Assembly (NCBI GenBank): GCA_016706225.1
Contig: JADJKB010000003.1
Coordinates: 620,001 to 684,000 of the forward strand
Direction: 5' to 3'
DNA: 64,000 bases
From: Myxococcales bacterium
GTDB taxonomy: Bacteria > Myxococcota_A > Polyangia > Polyangiales > Polyangiaceae
Part shown: one piece after another, positions 37,560 to 46,958 of the stretch
Numbering within the stretch: the stretch's first letter is position 1
Layout: each line of letters starts with the position of its first letter
Position numbers and translations under genes: made by a program
Notes under the pieces: model-generated
What the model was told of the DNA's origin: nothing
The model's database searches: none
The model's input: the letters and a program-made list of their open reading frames with translations, nothing else

Positions 37560-39373
37560 CCGGCGAAAAGACCGCTTCATCCGAGGACGCACGCGCATGG
37601 CTGGAACGCGTGCTCAAGCTGTTTGCGCGTCATGCACCGCTGACCTCGTCGCGGCTGGAGGACGGCGCCGGTGAGATCATCGTCTGGCTCAACCTCGACG
37701 GCGTGGAGGTCTCGCTCGGTGTGAGGCCGCGCGACGCTGAAGCATCGTGGGCGCACACCCAGACCCTCTCGCTCTCGATCACGTCGAACACCGAACAGGA
37801 GCTGCCGCGCGAGACCGAGCACCACTTGATTGTGCTCAAGTCCTTGATGGATCGGGCCGATCCAGTCGAGCTCGCCTTCCCAGCAAAGAGCCACTTGCCA
37901 GTGAGATTCCGTGGTCGTGAGACTGACGCAGCGGCCGGTGAGCATCAGCGCTCGGCAGGTGAGCTCAGATTTGCGGCCTACGTGGCCTGGCGTGCGTTGA
38001 CGTCGGAGGACCTGTACCCCCACGTGCGTCCGCTCGGCGATCTGGTCTCGGAGCGGGACGTGCTCGACGGCTGGGAGCGAACCCTCGGCCGAGTCCGCGA
38101 CGGCTCGGCGCCGAGCAAGGTGGGGCTCTACGTGCACATCCCTTTCTGCGCCGTGGCGTGTACGTTTTGTTACTGCGGCAAGACCGATCGCTTCGACCGC
38201 GCCGGATTCGACGCCTACGTGGACGGGCTCTCCGACGACATGCGGCGCTTCGCTCCGGTCTTCTCGGGCACCGAGCTGACCAGCATCTACTTCGGTGGGG
38301 GCACACCCTCCCTCTTGCCGGCGACTGCGCTGGAGAACCTGCTCGGCACGTTGCGGAGCTCGTTTGCCATCGCCGAGGGCACGCAGATCATCTTCGAGGG
38401 CAACCCGGACTCGCTGTCGGAGAAGAAGATCGAGGTCCTGGCCAAGATCGGGGGTGTCACCCGCTTGACCGTTGGCGTGCAGACCTTGGACGCCGAGGCG
38501 CAGCGACGCGCTCGTCGTTTCAACAAACCCGAGCAGGTGGCGGCGGCGGTCGAGGCCGCCAAACGCTTCGGCATCAACCACGTCAACGTGGACCTGATGG
38601 CCGGGCTCGACGGCCAGTCGGTCCAGTCGTTCAAGGACGACATGGAGTTCATCCTCGGCCTCGCGCCGGATTCGATCCACATCAACGCGTTCCGACCGCA
38701 GCCCTGGACCAAGTACTCGCTCAGCGGACAGAGCATGAGCGACGAGCAAGTGCGCCTGCGGGACGAGATGCTCGCCTGGGGCACCGACCGCCTCCAGGGC
38801 GGCGGCTACTCCCACATGGATCAGGGCCAGGGCAAGACCCAGGACGCAGCCAACATTCAGGACTACGACCTGCGAAAACTGAATGGGTCGCTGCTCGGCC
38901 TCGGCAACCCAGCGCGCTCCCACTCGTTCGGGGCCCACTACTACGAACCCGACGTGCCGAACGGCGACATCGACGCAGCGCTGCTGGCCGACCGCGAGAA
39001 GCGCCGGCGCATGCGCGCCGTGCCGGTGGACGACTCGGGAGAGCGCCACCGGTTCCTCGTGCACAACCTCCACACCGGTTTTTCGTTGTCCGAGTTTCGA
39101 ACCCTCTGGGGTGTCGATCCCTGGGACGTCTCACCGCATGGCTGGGACAAACTCGGGCGACTCGGCGTCGTGAACGTGAACGGCGACCGCATCGAGAGCG
39201 ACTGCGGGGATCACGCCGACATGCTGATCTACCGGGTGTTTTTGTACAGCCCGGAGGTCGCGGAGCGGGTGAAACGCGTGTGGGGCCCCGAGTTCGACAC
39301 GAGCAAGGACTACGCGGCACTGCTCAGGCGAATGTGTGAGCGGCAGGCGGATGCGTCGCCCGGCGCGGGCTGA
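37556..39373 (+). CDS. HemN-like radical SAM enzyme
   Basis: A 605-residue protein. Residues 1-185 form an extra N-terminal domain of unknown type. The rSAM motif CAVACTFCYC (C198, C202, C205 plus C207) is the CX3CX2CXC signature of the HemN/HemW group, followed by YFGGGTPSLL. A HemN-like C-terminal region (about 480-600) is present. HemN decarboxylates coproporphyrinogen, but relatives include methyltransferases using two SAM molecules and haem chaperones. The N-terminal extension and the rSAM operon context favour a secondary-metabolic role. It is last in the coupled four-gene chain and converges with the gene ending at 39379. Confidence 0.88.
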   Translation: MTGEKTASSEDARAWLERVLKLFARHAPLTSSRLEDGAGEIIVWLNLDGVEVSLGVRPRDAEASWAHTQTLSLSITSNTEQELPRETEHHLIVLKSLMDRADPVELAFPAKSHLPVRFRGRETDAAAGEHQRSAGELRFAAYVAWRALTSEDLYPHVRPLGDLVSERDVLDGWERTLGRVRDGSAPSKVGLYVHIPFCAVACTFCYCGKTDRFDRAGFDAYVDGLSDDMRRFAPVFSGTELTSIYFGGGTPSLLPATALENLLGTLRSSFAIAEGTQIIFEGNPDSLSEKKIEVLAKIGGVTRLTVGVQTLDAEAQRRARRFNKPEQVAAAVEAAKRFGINHVNVDLMAGLDGQSVQSFKDDMEFILGLAPDSIHINAFRPQPWTKYSLSGQSMSDEQVRLRDEMLAWGTDRLQGGGYSHMDQGQGKTQDAANIQDYDLRKLNGSLLGLGNPARSHSFGAHYYEPDVPNGDIDAALLADREKRRRMRAVPVDDSGERHRFLVHNLHTGFSLSEFRTLWGVDPWDVSPHGWDKLGRLGVVNVNGDRIESDCGDHADMLIYRVFLYSPEVAERVKRVWGPEFDTSKDYAALLRRMCERQADASPGAG

Positions 39374-39378
39374 CGCCG

Positions 39379-41274
39379 TCAGTCGCGGGCGCGCATGAAG
39401 CGCACGAAGCTCATCAACACCGAGCCGACCGAGCGGTTGTTGTCCGCCATGCCCTCGCGGTACCAGTGGGCGAGCAGGTGCTCCATCGGAAAACCGTCGT
39501 GAACGTAGCGGCGGAACGAGGCGCCGTCGTCCAGGTGCCCGAGCCGGAACTGCTCCCGGTACTTGGGGATGTACAGAAACGCCGAGGTCCCGAAGATCGA
39601 ACCGTCCCAATCCACGCTGACCTCCAGGTTGCCTCGAACGGTCAAGAGCGTCTCGCCGAGGTTCACGAGCTCGACGGGATCGCCGGACGCACGGTGTTTG
39701 TCGAGCTCCTTTCCGATTGCCATCAGGCCCTCGGCGAAGGTGACGAGGGCTGGTTCCTCCCAGCGTGTGCCGAGCGCGTAGTTGAGCTGCAGCTTGCGGT
39801 ACCCGAGCCCGACGATGTGGCGGAAGTTCTCCGCCATGCGCTCGGCGTTTCTCGGATGCACGACCTGGATCACCTCGTGCTCCACACCCGAAGCCAAGAT
39901 CATCGCCACCTTGCCACCCGGAGACTCGGGGTACGAGTCGCCGCCCGCGTGTTTGAGCCGAAATGCGTTCTGTGTCTCCGGCGCGCCGTCCAGTGAGAGC
40001 TGAAAGCGCACGGGAAACCTCGACAAGAAGGCCAGGCGCTCGGGATTCAGGCCGAAACCGTCCGTCGTGATCATGAACGAGATGCGCCGGCCTTCTTCGT
40101 TCGCACGAGCAGTTCCCCACTCCACCGCATGCCGAACGAGCTCCCACTCACTCATGGGCTCGCCGCCGAAGAAGTGCACCTCGGCCTCTTCCGAGCCGCC
40201 AGACAGCAAGAGGTCAATGGCCCGTTCGACGGTCCGTATGGGCATCACACGCCCGTCTTGTTTCGGGATCGTGCAGTACTTGCAGCGGAGCTCACATTGC
40301 CAGGTCGGGATCAAAGTCAGGCGCGGGCGGCGGTCCATCGACGCACGACGGAAGGCGCGGATCCAGCGACTGGCGCTGCCAAGGCGCTCCTCGGCGCGAC
40401 CGACAGCGCGGCCCTCGGCGGCGGTGTCCCCTGAGCGCCGCGCGCGCTCGAGCGCATCGAAGAACACCACCCGCTCGCCGTCATCCACCCGACGTCGCAG
40501 CGTCTCGTCGTCCCGCCACACATCGGAGAGGCGCGCGAGCACGTCGACGTCGAGCGGATCGAGCCGTTCGGCCACGCGCACCAGCTCCGGGCTTGCGTCC
40601 TCTGGTAGGCGGAGCTGCACCTGCTCTTCAGTCGGTCCGCGGACCCATCCTGAGAGCACCGCACGCACCGCGCTCACCAGGAGGGCTGCGTCGGCCGCGC
40701 CGGTGAAATCCACGGCTCGAAGCCAGAGGGGCCCTCGCGCAATGTGCTCGGTCAGGGCATCGACGCGGCGCCGGTCGCGGAAGAAGCCGGCTCCCGAGAG
40801 CGCAATGGCGCGGCCCTTGGTTGGCAGCTCCGCGCGCGCAGCCCAATCAGCGAGCGCACGGCTGAGCTCGACCGGTGAGAGCTCGCCCCAGACGATGATG
40901 CCGGGGCGTTTCAAGAGACCCGGTCGGCGCTCGAGGATGAACAGCCCGTTTTGCAGGATTTCCTGGCTCAGATCCGCGTAGTCGTCGATCTCGACGAGCT
41001 CACGACCGAGCGCGAGGCCGCGCGCATGAACCTGCGGGCCCAGTGGAGAGTCCGGATGGACCAAGGCTTCGGTGGCACCAGCGATTGCTCCTTCGAGCTC
41101 GGCCAGAGCCCAGCCGCCGGAGCGGAATGCCTGGAGGGCAATGTCGTGATCGAACACCACGACCTCGAGCTCCGAAGCCCCGCGCCTGCCTCGAGTGGTG
41201 AGACTCGCGCGGCACGGCGCACGATCGCCGGCGCTCGGAGGGACGAGGGGCTCGAAGGCGACGACCCGAGCCAT
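39379..41274 (-). CDS. Radical SAM enzyme with about 300-residue N-terminal domain
   Basis: A 631-residue protein. The N-terminal half is soluble, Arg/Asp-rich and without recognisable motifs. The C-terminal half is an rSAM domain with CELRCKYC (C327, C331, C334), FFGGEP and the SPASM-position strand VDWDGSIFGTSAFL, which lacks Cys. It is clearly paralogous to the second half of the protein at 55303: both share IPTWQCELRC-x-YC followed by IPKQDGRVM. ATG at 41274 was chosen; upstream codons read as the antisense of the lipoprotein gene's repeats. Family precedent points to peptide modification. Confidence 0.88.
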   Translation of the reverse strand: MARVVAFEPLVPPSAGDRAPCRASLTTRGRRGASELEVVVFDHDIALQAFRSGGWALAELEGAIAGATEALVHPDSPLGPQVHARGLALGRELVEIDDYADLSQEILQNGLFILERRPGLLKRPGIIVWGELSPVELSRALADWAARAELPTKGRAIALSGAGFFRDRRRVDALTEHIARGPLWLRAVDFTGAADAALLVSAVRAVLSGWVRGPTEEQVQLRLPEDASPELVRVAERLDPLDVDVLARLSDVWRDDETLRRRVDDGERVVFFDALERARRSGDTAAEGRAVGRAEERLGSASRWIRAFRRASMDRRPRLTLIPTWQCELRCKYCTIPKQDGRVMPIRTVERAIDLLLSGGSEEAEVHFFGGEPMSEWELVRHAVEWGTARANEEGRRISFMITTDGFGLNPERLAFLSRFPVRFQLSLDGAPETQNAFRLKHAGGDSYPESPGGKVAMILASGVEHEVIQVVHPRNAERMAENFRHIVGLGYRKLQLNYALGTRWEEPALVTFAEGLMAIGKELDKHRASGDPVELVNLGETLLTVRGNLEVSVDWDGSIFGTSAFLYIPKYREQFRLGHLDDGASFRRYVHDGFPMEHLLAHWYREGMADNNRSVGSVLMSFVRFMRARD

Positions 41275-41383
41275 GCGATAGAAACTACCACAGAGTGTCG
41301 CACGTGGCGCGCCGGCGCGGCGCCCCAGAAGCGGCTCACGCTCGGGCCGCGACGCGTGATAAGTTCCCCCCTCGGAGGTGGTC

Positions 41384-41905
41384 ATGTCAATTGCGAAGAT
41401 CTGCGCGGCGTCCTCAGTTCTGGCGGTTCTTGGCCTGGTTTCCTGCTCCAGCGACGACGGCGGCTCGAAGAGCAGTGGCACCGGCGGTAGCGCTGGTAGC
41501 GGTTCAGCTTCCAGTGGAGGGGCCTCGACCGGCGGCGCCTCGACCGGCGGCGCTTCCACCGGCGGCGCATCGGGCGGGGGCAATGGCGGCACGGGCGGCG
41601 ACATCCCCTTCGACGGCGGCGATGACGCGCCGAAATGCGCGACGAGCACCTCTGGGAGCGGTGACAGCGTGGACAAAACGGCGATCTGTCAGAAGGTCGT
41701 CGCAGCAGGCTGTCCCAACGTCACCCAAACGGATTGTGAGGGCGTCTTCGGAGGCTTTCCGACCAGCTGCGCGGGCGCGTGGAATGCGTTCATCGACTGC
41801 GCCGGCGCAACCCCCGATTGGGTGTGTGAAGCCGGCGAGCCGTTGCCGAAGACGTGCCTCGAGATCTGGAGCGCGTGCATGAAGCCGTGTTTGCCCACGA
41901 ACTGA
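41384..41905 (+). CDS. Gly/Ser-rich lipoprotein with C-terminal Cys domain
   Basis: A 173-residue lipoprotein. ATG at 41384 follows a good Shine-Dalgarno (GGAGGTGG). The signal peptide ends in LGLVSC (Cys about 21). A low-complexity linker contains GGAST repeated three times (15-bp DNA units), followed by a Cys domain with pattern C-x-K-x-A-x2-C, DC, SC, DC, C, TC, AC and PC. Such linker-plus-Cys-domain lipoproteins are abundant in Polyangia. Its position among rSAM genes is notable, but nothing in it resembles a leader/core peptide. A GTG at 41378 is also in frame. Confidence 0.8.
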   Translation: MSIAKICAASSVLAVLGLVSCSSDDGGSKSSGTGGSAGSGSASSGGASTGGASTGGASTGGASGGGNGGTGGDIPFDGGDDAPKCATSTSGSGDSVDKTAICQKVVAAGCPNVTQTDCEGVFGGFPTSCAGAWNAFIDCAGATPDWVCEAGEPLPKTCLEIWSACMKPCLPTN

Positions 41906-41938
41906 CGGGGTTCGTGGCCGATCAGTCGCGCGCGCGCC

Positions 41939-43027
41939 TCAGCCAGGCCCCGCACCCCGGGAAGGTTTTCTGCCGAGCTCCCGTGAAAGCGCCAGGATCA
42001 TCAGATCGACGCGCGCGCCGAAGTTGATGTTGTGCAGGATGATCTCCCGCTCGACGCTGCCCTCTGGATAGGTCGAGACCATCGTGTCGTAGATGGTGCG
42101 CAGATCCCAGCGTAACGGGTCGAACGCTTCGAGCTCGTTCACGTGGCCCCGCTGGTAAGTGTCCTTCAAGCGAGCGAATGCCCGCTCGAGGAAGATCGCT
42201 CCGTCGTGGAGAACACTGCCGTCGACGTCCACGATCAGGTCGTCACTCAGCATCACCGGCTCGCAGTCGCTCCGCCAGTTGAAGAGCACCACCCCGCGGG
42301 CATCACGATGATGACTCGTGAGCAGTTCTCGGAGGCCGGAGAGATACGCCAGGCTCTGCGCCTCGGACCACTGCATGCCGACGGCGTAGTTGAGCTGTAG
42401 GCGTGAGATACCTCGCTCCACGGCCCACTCGAAGCGCGCGACCACATCGTCGGCGGCAGCGGGAGGCAACACCGCGTTCATGAACCAGTTGAGCTTGCTG
42501 GGTTGGAGCAAATCGATGCCGCGATCGATCGCGCGGTAGGCTTCGTCGTCCGTGAGCAGGTGGGCATTGCGAAAGCGCCGGTGCGCGCTCGCGTCCCCGT
42601 CCAGGCTGAAGAGCACCACCACCGGCCATCGCTCGAGCGCCCGCACGCGCGCTGCATCCAGCCCCAGGCCGTTGGTCGTCAGGATCAGCTCCAGGCGTCG
42701 TGTTCCGAGGCCCGGGTGGCCGAAGGCGTAGTCGAGCAGGGTCTCGAGCGAGTCCCAGGAGCGGGTCGGCTCGCCTCCGAAGAGCTGGAGCTCGAGCCGC
42801 GAGCGCTGGCTGCTCATCAAGAGATCGACGGCACGTTTGGCCGTCGCGAGCGGCATGGTCGGCGCGGTCTCGGATTTTTCGACGAAACAATAACCGCAGC
42901 GCAGCTCGCAGGAGCGCGTGAGCATCAGCATCAGGCGCTCCGTGTCGGCCCGCGCGCCCAAATTCACCGTCCCGCGCTCCAGGATCTCCTGCAGCCGCTC
43001 GTGGGCCTCTGCCCGGGTCGGGATCAC
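41939..43027 (-). CDS. Radical SAM enzyme, Cys-free SPASM-like type
   Basis: A 362-residue enzyme with CELRCGYC (C40, C44, C47), LFGGEPTRSWD and the end-strand VDVDGSVLHDGAIFL in place of a Cys-bearing SPASM. The LQLNYAVGMQWSEA segment matches the form of the equivalents at 19081, 39379 and 55303. The start is GTG at 43027, which overlaps the upstream stop by 4 nt (GTGA), so it is translationally coupled to the B12-type rSAM gene 43024-44346. The two enzymes therefore probably work on the same substrate. Confidence 0.9.
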   Translation of the reverse strand: MIPTRAEAHERLQEILERGTVNLGARADTERLMLMLTRSCELRCGYCFVEKSETAPTMPLATAKRAVDLLMSSQRSRLELQLFGGEPTRSWDSLETLLDYAFGHPGLGTRRLELILTTNGLGLDAARVRALERWPVVVLFSLDGDASAHRRFRNAHLLTDDEAYRAIDRGIDLLQPSKLNWFMNAVLPPAAADDVVARFEWAVERGISRLQLNYAVGMQWSEAQSLAYLSGLRELLTSHHRDARGVVLFNWRSDCEPVMLSDDLIVDVDGSVLHDGAIFLERAFARLKDTYQRGHVNELEAFDPLRWDLRTIYDTMVSTYPEGSVEREIILHNINFGARVDLMILALSRELGRKPSRGAGPG

Positions 43028-44346
43028 GAGCGGTACTCCAGCACGCCGGCGTCGACGCCCGCGCGTTCGTACGTGCCACGCTCGTCGGACTGCGAAGGCA
43101 GGAGCGACAGCGCCCGCTGCGCCTTCTCGATGTCCGCGCGGCTACAGTGCGTGAGCCGGATCATGGGTTCGTCGGCACCAAACGGGTGGTCGATGTATTC
43201 GTCGATCAGGAGCCCGTGCTGCTCCACCAGCGAGAACAGCCGTGTGCCGCGCTCCGGCGTGTAGTACTTCCACGACAGGACGGTCGGACCAACCCGCTGC
43301 GCGAGCCGCACCGTCTCGGCCAGCATCTTCGGTGTCTCGAACGGCAACCCGAGCATGAAGGAAGCAAAACACGTGATGCCGGCGTTGCGCAGCAACTCGA
43401 GGGCAGCCACGGCCTGTGCGTTGGTGAAACGTTTGTCCAGGAACTTCGCGCGGTACGCCTCGTCGCCGGTCTCGAGCCCGATCACCAGGTAGTCACACCC
43501 GCCGGCAGCAAGCTGATCGACGACGGACGGGGTGAGCTGCTCGATGCGCGCGTGCGCCGCCAGGGGCAGCCCAATGCGCGCGCGGTACGCCGGCAAGAAC
43601 TCCGCGAGCCACTCCTTTTTTGGCGGCAAGATCTCGTCCCAGGCGGCGAACCCGTTGGGCACCGGCCCGGCACGTTTCACCGCTTCGAGCTCCGTGAGCA
43701 CACGCTCCACGCTGCGCATGCGCATGGCGCCCTTGCTGGGCTGCTGATTCGCGCGGCGGTAACCATCCACGCCACAGAAGGTGCAGGTGTAGGGGCAGAA
43801 GCCGCGGGCGAACGCCACCCCTACCGCGACCTCGTACCGGTTGCCCTCGTTCTCCACGGCGCCGAACAGCCGCCGATTCCAGTCGGGCAGCGCGTCGACC
43901 TCCGGTGCCCACCAGCGCTCGAGGGAGTCCAGCTTCGCGCGCCGCAAGATCCCCGGGTTGTGCCGCGAGGCATCCTCCAACCAAAGGCGCAGCGGCTCTT
44001 CCCCCTCACCGACACCCACGGCATCGACGTCGAGCTCCGCCAGCGTCTCGTGGGGATACATCGTCGGATGCGCGCCACCCGCGATCACCCGCGCCCGCGG
44101 CAAGACACGGCGTGCGCTCGCGGCCACCCGCTGCGCCAGCGTCAAGCGACAGGTCATGAAGGAAAGCGCGACCGCCTCCGCGCCGGTCTGACTGAGCGCG
44201 TCATCAATTTCTGCATCCGTCGCGCGCTCGGGAACCGTGAGCAACCCGGTTTGATGCCCATGCTGTTCGAGCCACGCCGACAGCGCAGCAATCGAGCTGT
44301 TGAAGCGCACCCCAGGGAGCGCCGTGTGAACGAAGACAACGCGCAT
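43024..44346 (-). CDS. B12-binding-type radical SAM enzyme
   Basis: A 440-residue protein. Residues 1-130 form a cobalamin-binding-like Rossmann domain (VVFVHTALPG start, VIAGGAHPTMYPHETL), followed by an rSAM barrel with CPYTCTFC (C184, C188, C191) in the context GFCPYTCTFCGVDGY and the ATG-type YLVIGLETGDE strand. ATG at 44346 starts directly at the first strand and was chosen over an in-frame ATG at 44397. It is the upstream gene of a two-gene unit with 41939-43027 and diverges from the rSAM gene at 44439. Confidence 0.9.
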   Translation of the reverse strand: MRVVFVHTALPGVRFNSSIAALSAWLEQHGHQTGLLTVPERATDAEIDDALSQTGAEAVALSFMTCRLTLAQRVAASARRVLPRARVIAGGAHPTMYPHETLAELDVDAVGVGEGEEPLRLWLEDASRHNPGILRRAKLDSLERWWAPEVDALPDWNRRLFGAVENEGNRYEVAVGVAFARGFCPYTCTFCGVDGYRRANQQPSKGAMRMRSVERVLTELEAVKRAGPVPNGFAAWDEILPPKKEWLAEFLPAYRARIGLPLAAHARIEQLTPSVVDQLAAGGCDYLVIGLETGDEAYRAKFLDKRFTNAQAVAALELLRNAGITCFASFMLGLPFETPKMLAETVRLAQRVGPTVLSWKYYTPERGTRLFSLVEQHGLLIDEYIDHPFGADEPMIRLTHCSRADIEKAQRALSLLPSQSDERGTYERAGVDAGVLEYRS

Positions 44347-44438
44347 GGCGAGGGCAGTCGCAGCAAGCGTAGTGCATTTTGCGGGCGGCGGGCGCACTGC
44401 CGCCGCGCCGGCCTCCCAACCCCACGCGGACGCATCGA

Positions 44439-45431
44439 ATGGCAGTCGGCATGCACTCCGGGTCGGAGCTGTTTCATCCGCCAGAGAGTCGCTCTACTCT
44501 GCGATGCGTGGCTGGCACGATTCACGAGGATCCCAGCGTGCTCGGTTTCCTCGGCGCGCCGCTCTCGGAGCAGCTGAAACGACTCGCCGAGTGGCAGCTG
44601 CCGCCGGCCGGACTCCTGCTCCTGATGAACGCCTGCGAGAGCCGCTGTTTCTTCTGCGCCAACACCGGGGTGACGAACCCGCCACCGGAGAGCATCACGC
44701 GCTTCGAGCGAGTCGCCGCCTGGCTCGAGGCGAACCGCGCACTTTCCGTGCGTCGGCTCTGCATCGTCGGCACCGAGCCGGCGCGCCACGCGAGCTTCGA
44801 TCCAACCTTGGCGCTCGCCCGAGCCGTCGGCTTCAGCGAGATCGAAGTGATGACCTCGGGTCTACGCCTGGCGGAGCCGGGCGTGGTCGCACAGTGGGCG
44901 GCTCACGGCGTCACGACCGTGGCGGCTCCGCTCTATTCACCCGAAGCCGCGCTGCACGACGGCGTGGTCGGGCGCGCGGCGTTCGAGCAGACCCTCCGCG
45001 GGCTGGACGCGGCGCATCGCGCCGGCATGGCCGTACGCATCCACACACTCGCGCTCGTGCGAACCTTGGCCTCTCTGGCAGGCCTCGCGCGCCTCGTTCG
45101 CGAACGGTACGGCACGCAGCTTTCAATCGCACCCGTGCGACCGAAGGAGACCCTCTTCGACTACGCGACCGAGTCGCCGAGCTACGAGGCCCTCGATGCC
45201 GCACTCGGGCGAAGCCGCGACGTCGCGTTGGTCGGATTCCCTCGCTGTGTCGCGCGGGACCTCCCGCGGGACGCCGCGCTCTGCATCACCCTCTACTTTC
45301 GCGGCCAGGCCACGGCGTTCCCACCGGCATGCGAGCCGTGCCTCGACCGCGGCGAGTGCCCCGGCGTCGTGGTCGCGGCTCTGAGCCGCGCGCGCGTCGA
45401 GCCGCGGACGGCAGCCGATGCCAAGGGCTGA
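44439..45431 (+). CDS. Radical SAM protein with C-terminal Cys group
   Basis: About 330 residues. The cluster motif is CESRCFFC (C66, C70, C73 from this start) in MNACESRCFFCANTG; GGEP is replaced by GTEPARH. The C-terminal group CEPCLDRGECPGV resembles the auxiliary-cluster ends of the proteins at 21361 and 62545. The start is uncertain: ATG 44439, ATG 44451 and GTG 44508 are all in frame, and the first 23 residues do not look strongly coding. It is followed after 72 bp by the PLP decarboxylase, suggesting co-transcription. Confidence 0.82.
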   Translation: MAVGMHSGSELFHPPESRSTLRCVAGTIHEDPSVLGFLGAPLSEQLKRLAEWQLPPAGLLLLMNACESRCFFCANTGVTNPPPESITRFERVAAWLEANRALSVRRLCIVGTEPARHASFDPTLALARAVGFSEIEVMTSGLRLAEPGVVAQWAAHGVTTVAAPLYSPEAALHDGVVGRAAFEQTLRGLDAAHRAGMAVRIHTLALVRTLASLAGLARLVRERYGTQLSIAPVRPKETLFDYATESPSYEALDAALGRSRDVALVGFPRCVARDLPRDAALCITLYFRGQATAFPPACEPCLDRGECPGVVVAALSRARVEPRTAADAKG

Positions 45432-45503
45432 GCAAGCGACGAGCTCACCCTGCCTCCGCTCCCGGGTCGCTCGGCGGGCCGCGTCCGTGACAGACTGCGG
45501 CGC

Positions 45504-46955
45504 ATGCCGCTCGCCGCGCTCGAGATCCCGCACGCCGACATGCAGGCGATGACCGAGGCAGTCGTCGCCCGCTGCCTGCACCACATCGCGACCCTGTCCA
45601 CTCAACCCATCTCCGGTGACGTGCACGCCGAGGACCTGTGCCGCCGGCTGCGTGAGTCCGCACCGGAGCACGGTACCGACCTCGCACCGCTGCTCGACCT
45701 CTATTTCGACGAGTGCCTGCCCCGCACGTTCAACACCCCCGCACCTGGCTACCTCGCGTACATCCCCGGTGGCGGTCTCTACAGCGCGGCGCTGGCCGAC
45801 TACATCGCCAACACGACCAACCGTTACACCGGCGTCTGGATGGCCGCCCCCGCACTCGTGCAGCTCGAGGCCAACGCGCTCGACTGGCTCCGAGACTGGA
45901 TGGGGTTTCCGGCGAGCACCCGTGGGCTGTTCACCACGGGCGGCTCAATGGCCACGTTCAACGCGATCGTGTGCGCGCGCGAACGGCACCTCGGCCCGGA
46001 GCTCCGACGCGGCGTGCTCTACACGTCCGACCAGGCGCACCACTCGGTGGTGAAGGCAGCCAAGCTCGCGGGCATCATGCCGGACCGCGTGCATGCCATC
46101 GCCTGTGACGCGAAGTTCCGACTTCCCGTGGACGCGCTCGCCGAGGCGATCGCGCAGGATCGCCGCGCCGGACTCGAGCCCTTCGCGGTGGTGTCGAGCG
46201 CGGGCACGACCAACACGGGTGCGGTGGATCCACTCGACGCCATCGCCGACCTCGCGGCGGCCGAGGGCCTCTGGCACCACGTCGACGGCGCCTACGGCGC
46301 GTTCTTCCATTTGTGCGACGAGCTTCGCGGAACCTTGCGAGGACTCTCTCGCGCCGACTCACTCACCCTCGACCCGCACAAGGGCATGTTCTTGCCGTAT
46401 GGCACCGGCGCCCTGCTCGTGAGGGACGGCAGCGCGCTCAGGGCTGCCCACGAGGCAACCGCCGACTATCTTCCGGCCGCACCGCACCCCGACGACTTTT
46501 ACGATCCGAGCCAGCACGGGCCCGAGCTGTCGCGAGCATTCCCGGGCTTGCGCGTCTGGCTGTCCGTGAAACTCTTCGGCGCGCGCCTCTTCCGCGAGGC
46601 CATCGCGGAGAAACGCGCTCTCGCGCTCGAGGCCGCGCGCCAGATCGCCGAGCTGCCGGGCGTCGTCATCGACGCGCCGCCCGAGCTCTCTCTGTTCGCG
46701 TTTCACCTGTCGTGGCCTGGAGCATCGGCTCAGGAGGAGGACGCGGCGACTCGCTCGCTGATGCAGCGCACCACAGCCCGGGGGCGGGTCATGGTGACCG
46801 GCGCGGTGGTCGGAGGTCGCTACGTTGGCCGAGTCTGCGTGCTCAGCTTCCGCACCCATCGGGAACAGATCCAGATGCTGATCGATGACCTGCGCGCAGC
46901 GATCGGTGAGCTGTTGCCGACCCAACCGAGGCCTGCCTTGCCATCCCGCGCCTGA
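45504..46955 (+). CDS. PLP-dependent group II amino-acid decarboxylase
   Basis: A 483-residue fold-type I enzyme of the aromatic-L-amino-acid/glutamate decarboxylase family. The PLP Schiff-base lysine is in LDPHKGMFLP (near residue 300); the stacking His is in SDQAHHSVVKAA and the Asp that holds the pyridine N is in HVDGAYGAFF. The TTGGSMATFNA segment binds the PLP phosphate. These enzymes turn amino acids into amines. Beside the rSAM gene and opposite a halogenase-like gene, it could process an amino acid or the C-terminal end of a peptide (inference); a primary role in amine production is equally possible. Confidence 0.9.
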   Translation: MPLAALEIPHADMQAMTEAVVARCLHHIATLSTQPISGDVHAEDLCRRLRESAPEHGTDLAPLLDLYFDECLPRTFNTPAPGYLAYIPGGGLYSAALADYIANTTNRYTGVWMAAPALVQLEANALDWLRDWMGFPASTRGLFTTGGSMATFNAIVCARERHLGPELRRGVLYTSDQAHHSVVKAAKLAGIMPDRVHAIACDAKFRLPVDALAEAIAQDRRAGLEPFAVVSSAGTTNTGAVDPLDAIADLAAAEGLWHHVDGAYGAFFHLCDELRGTLRGLSRADSLTLDPHKGMFLPYGTGALLVRDGSALRAAHEATADYLPAAPHPDDFYDPSQHGPELSRAFPGLRVWLSVKLFGARLFREAIAEKRALALEAARQIAELPGVVIDAPPELSLFAFHLSWPGASAQEEDAATRSLMQRTTARGRVMVTGAVVGGRYVGRVCVLSFRTHREQIQMLIDDLRAAIGELLPTQPRPALPSRA

Positions 46956-46958
46956 GCT

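Noticed and set aside
41384..41905. Gly/Ser repeat lipoprotein as a RiPP precursor
   Set aside because: It has a lipobox and the linker-plus-Cys-domain pattern common to many unrelated Polyangia lipoproteins, and no leader/core layout.
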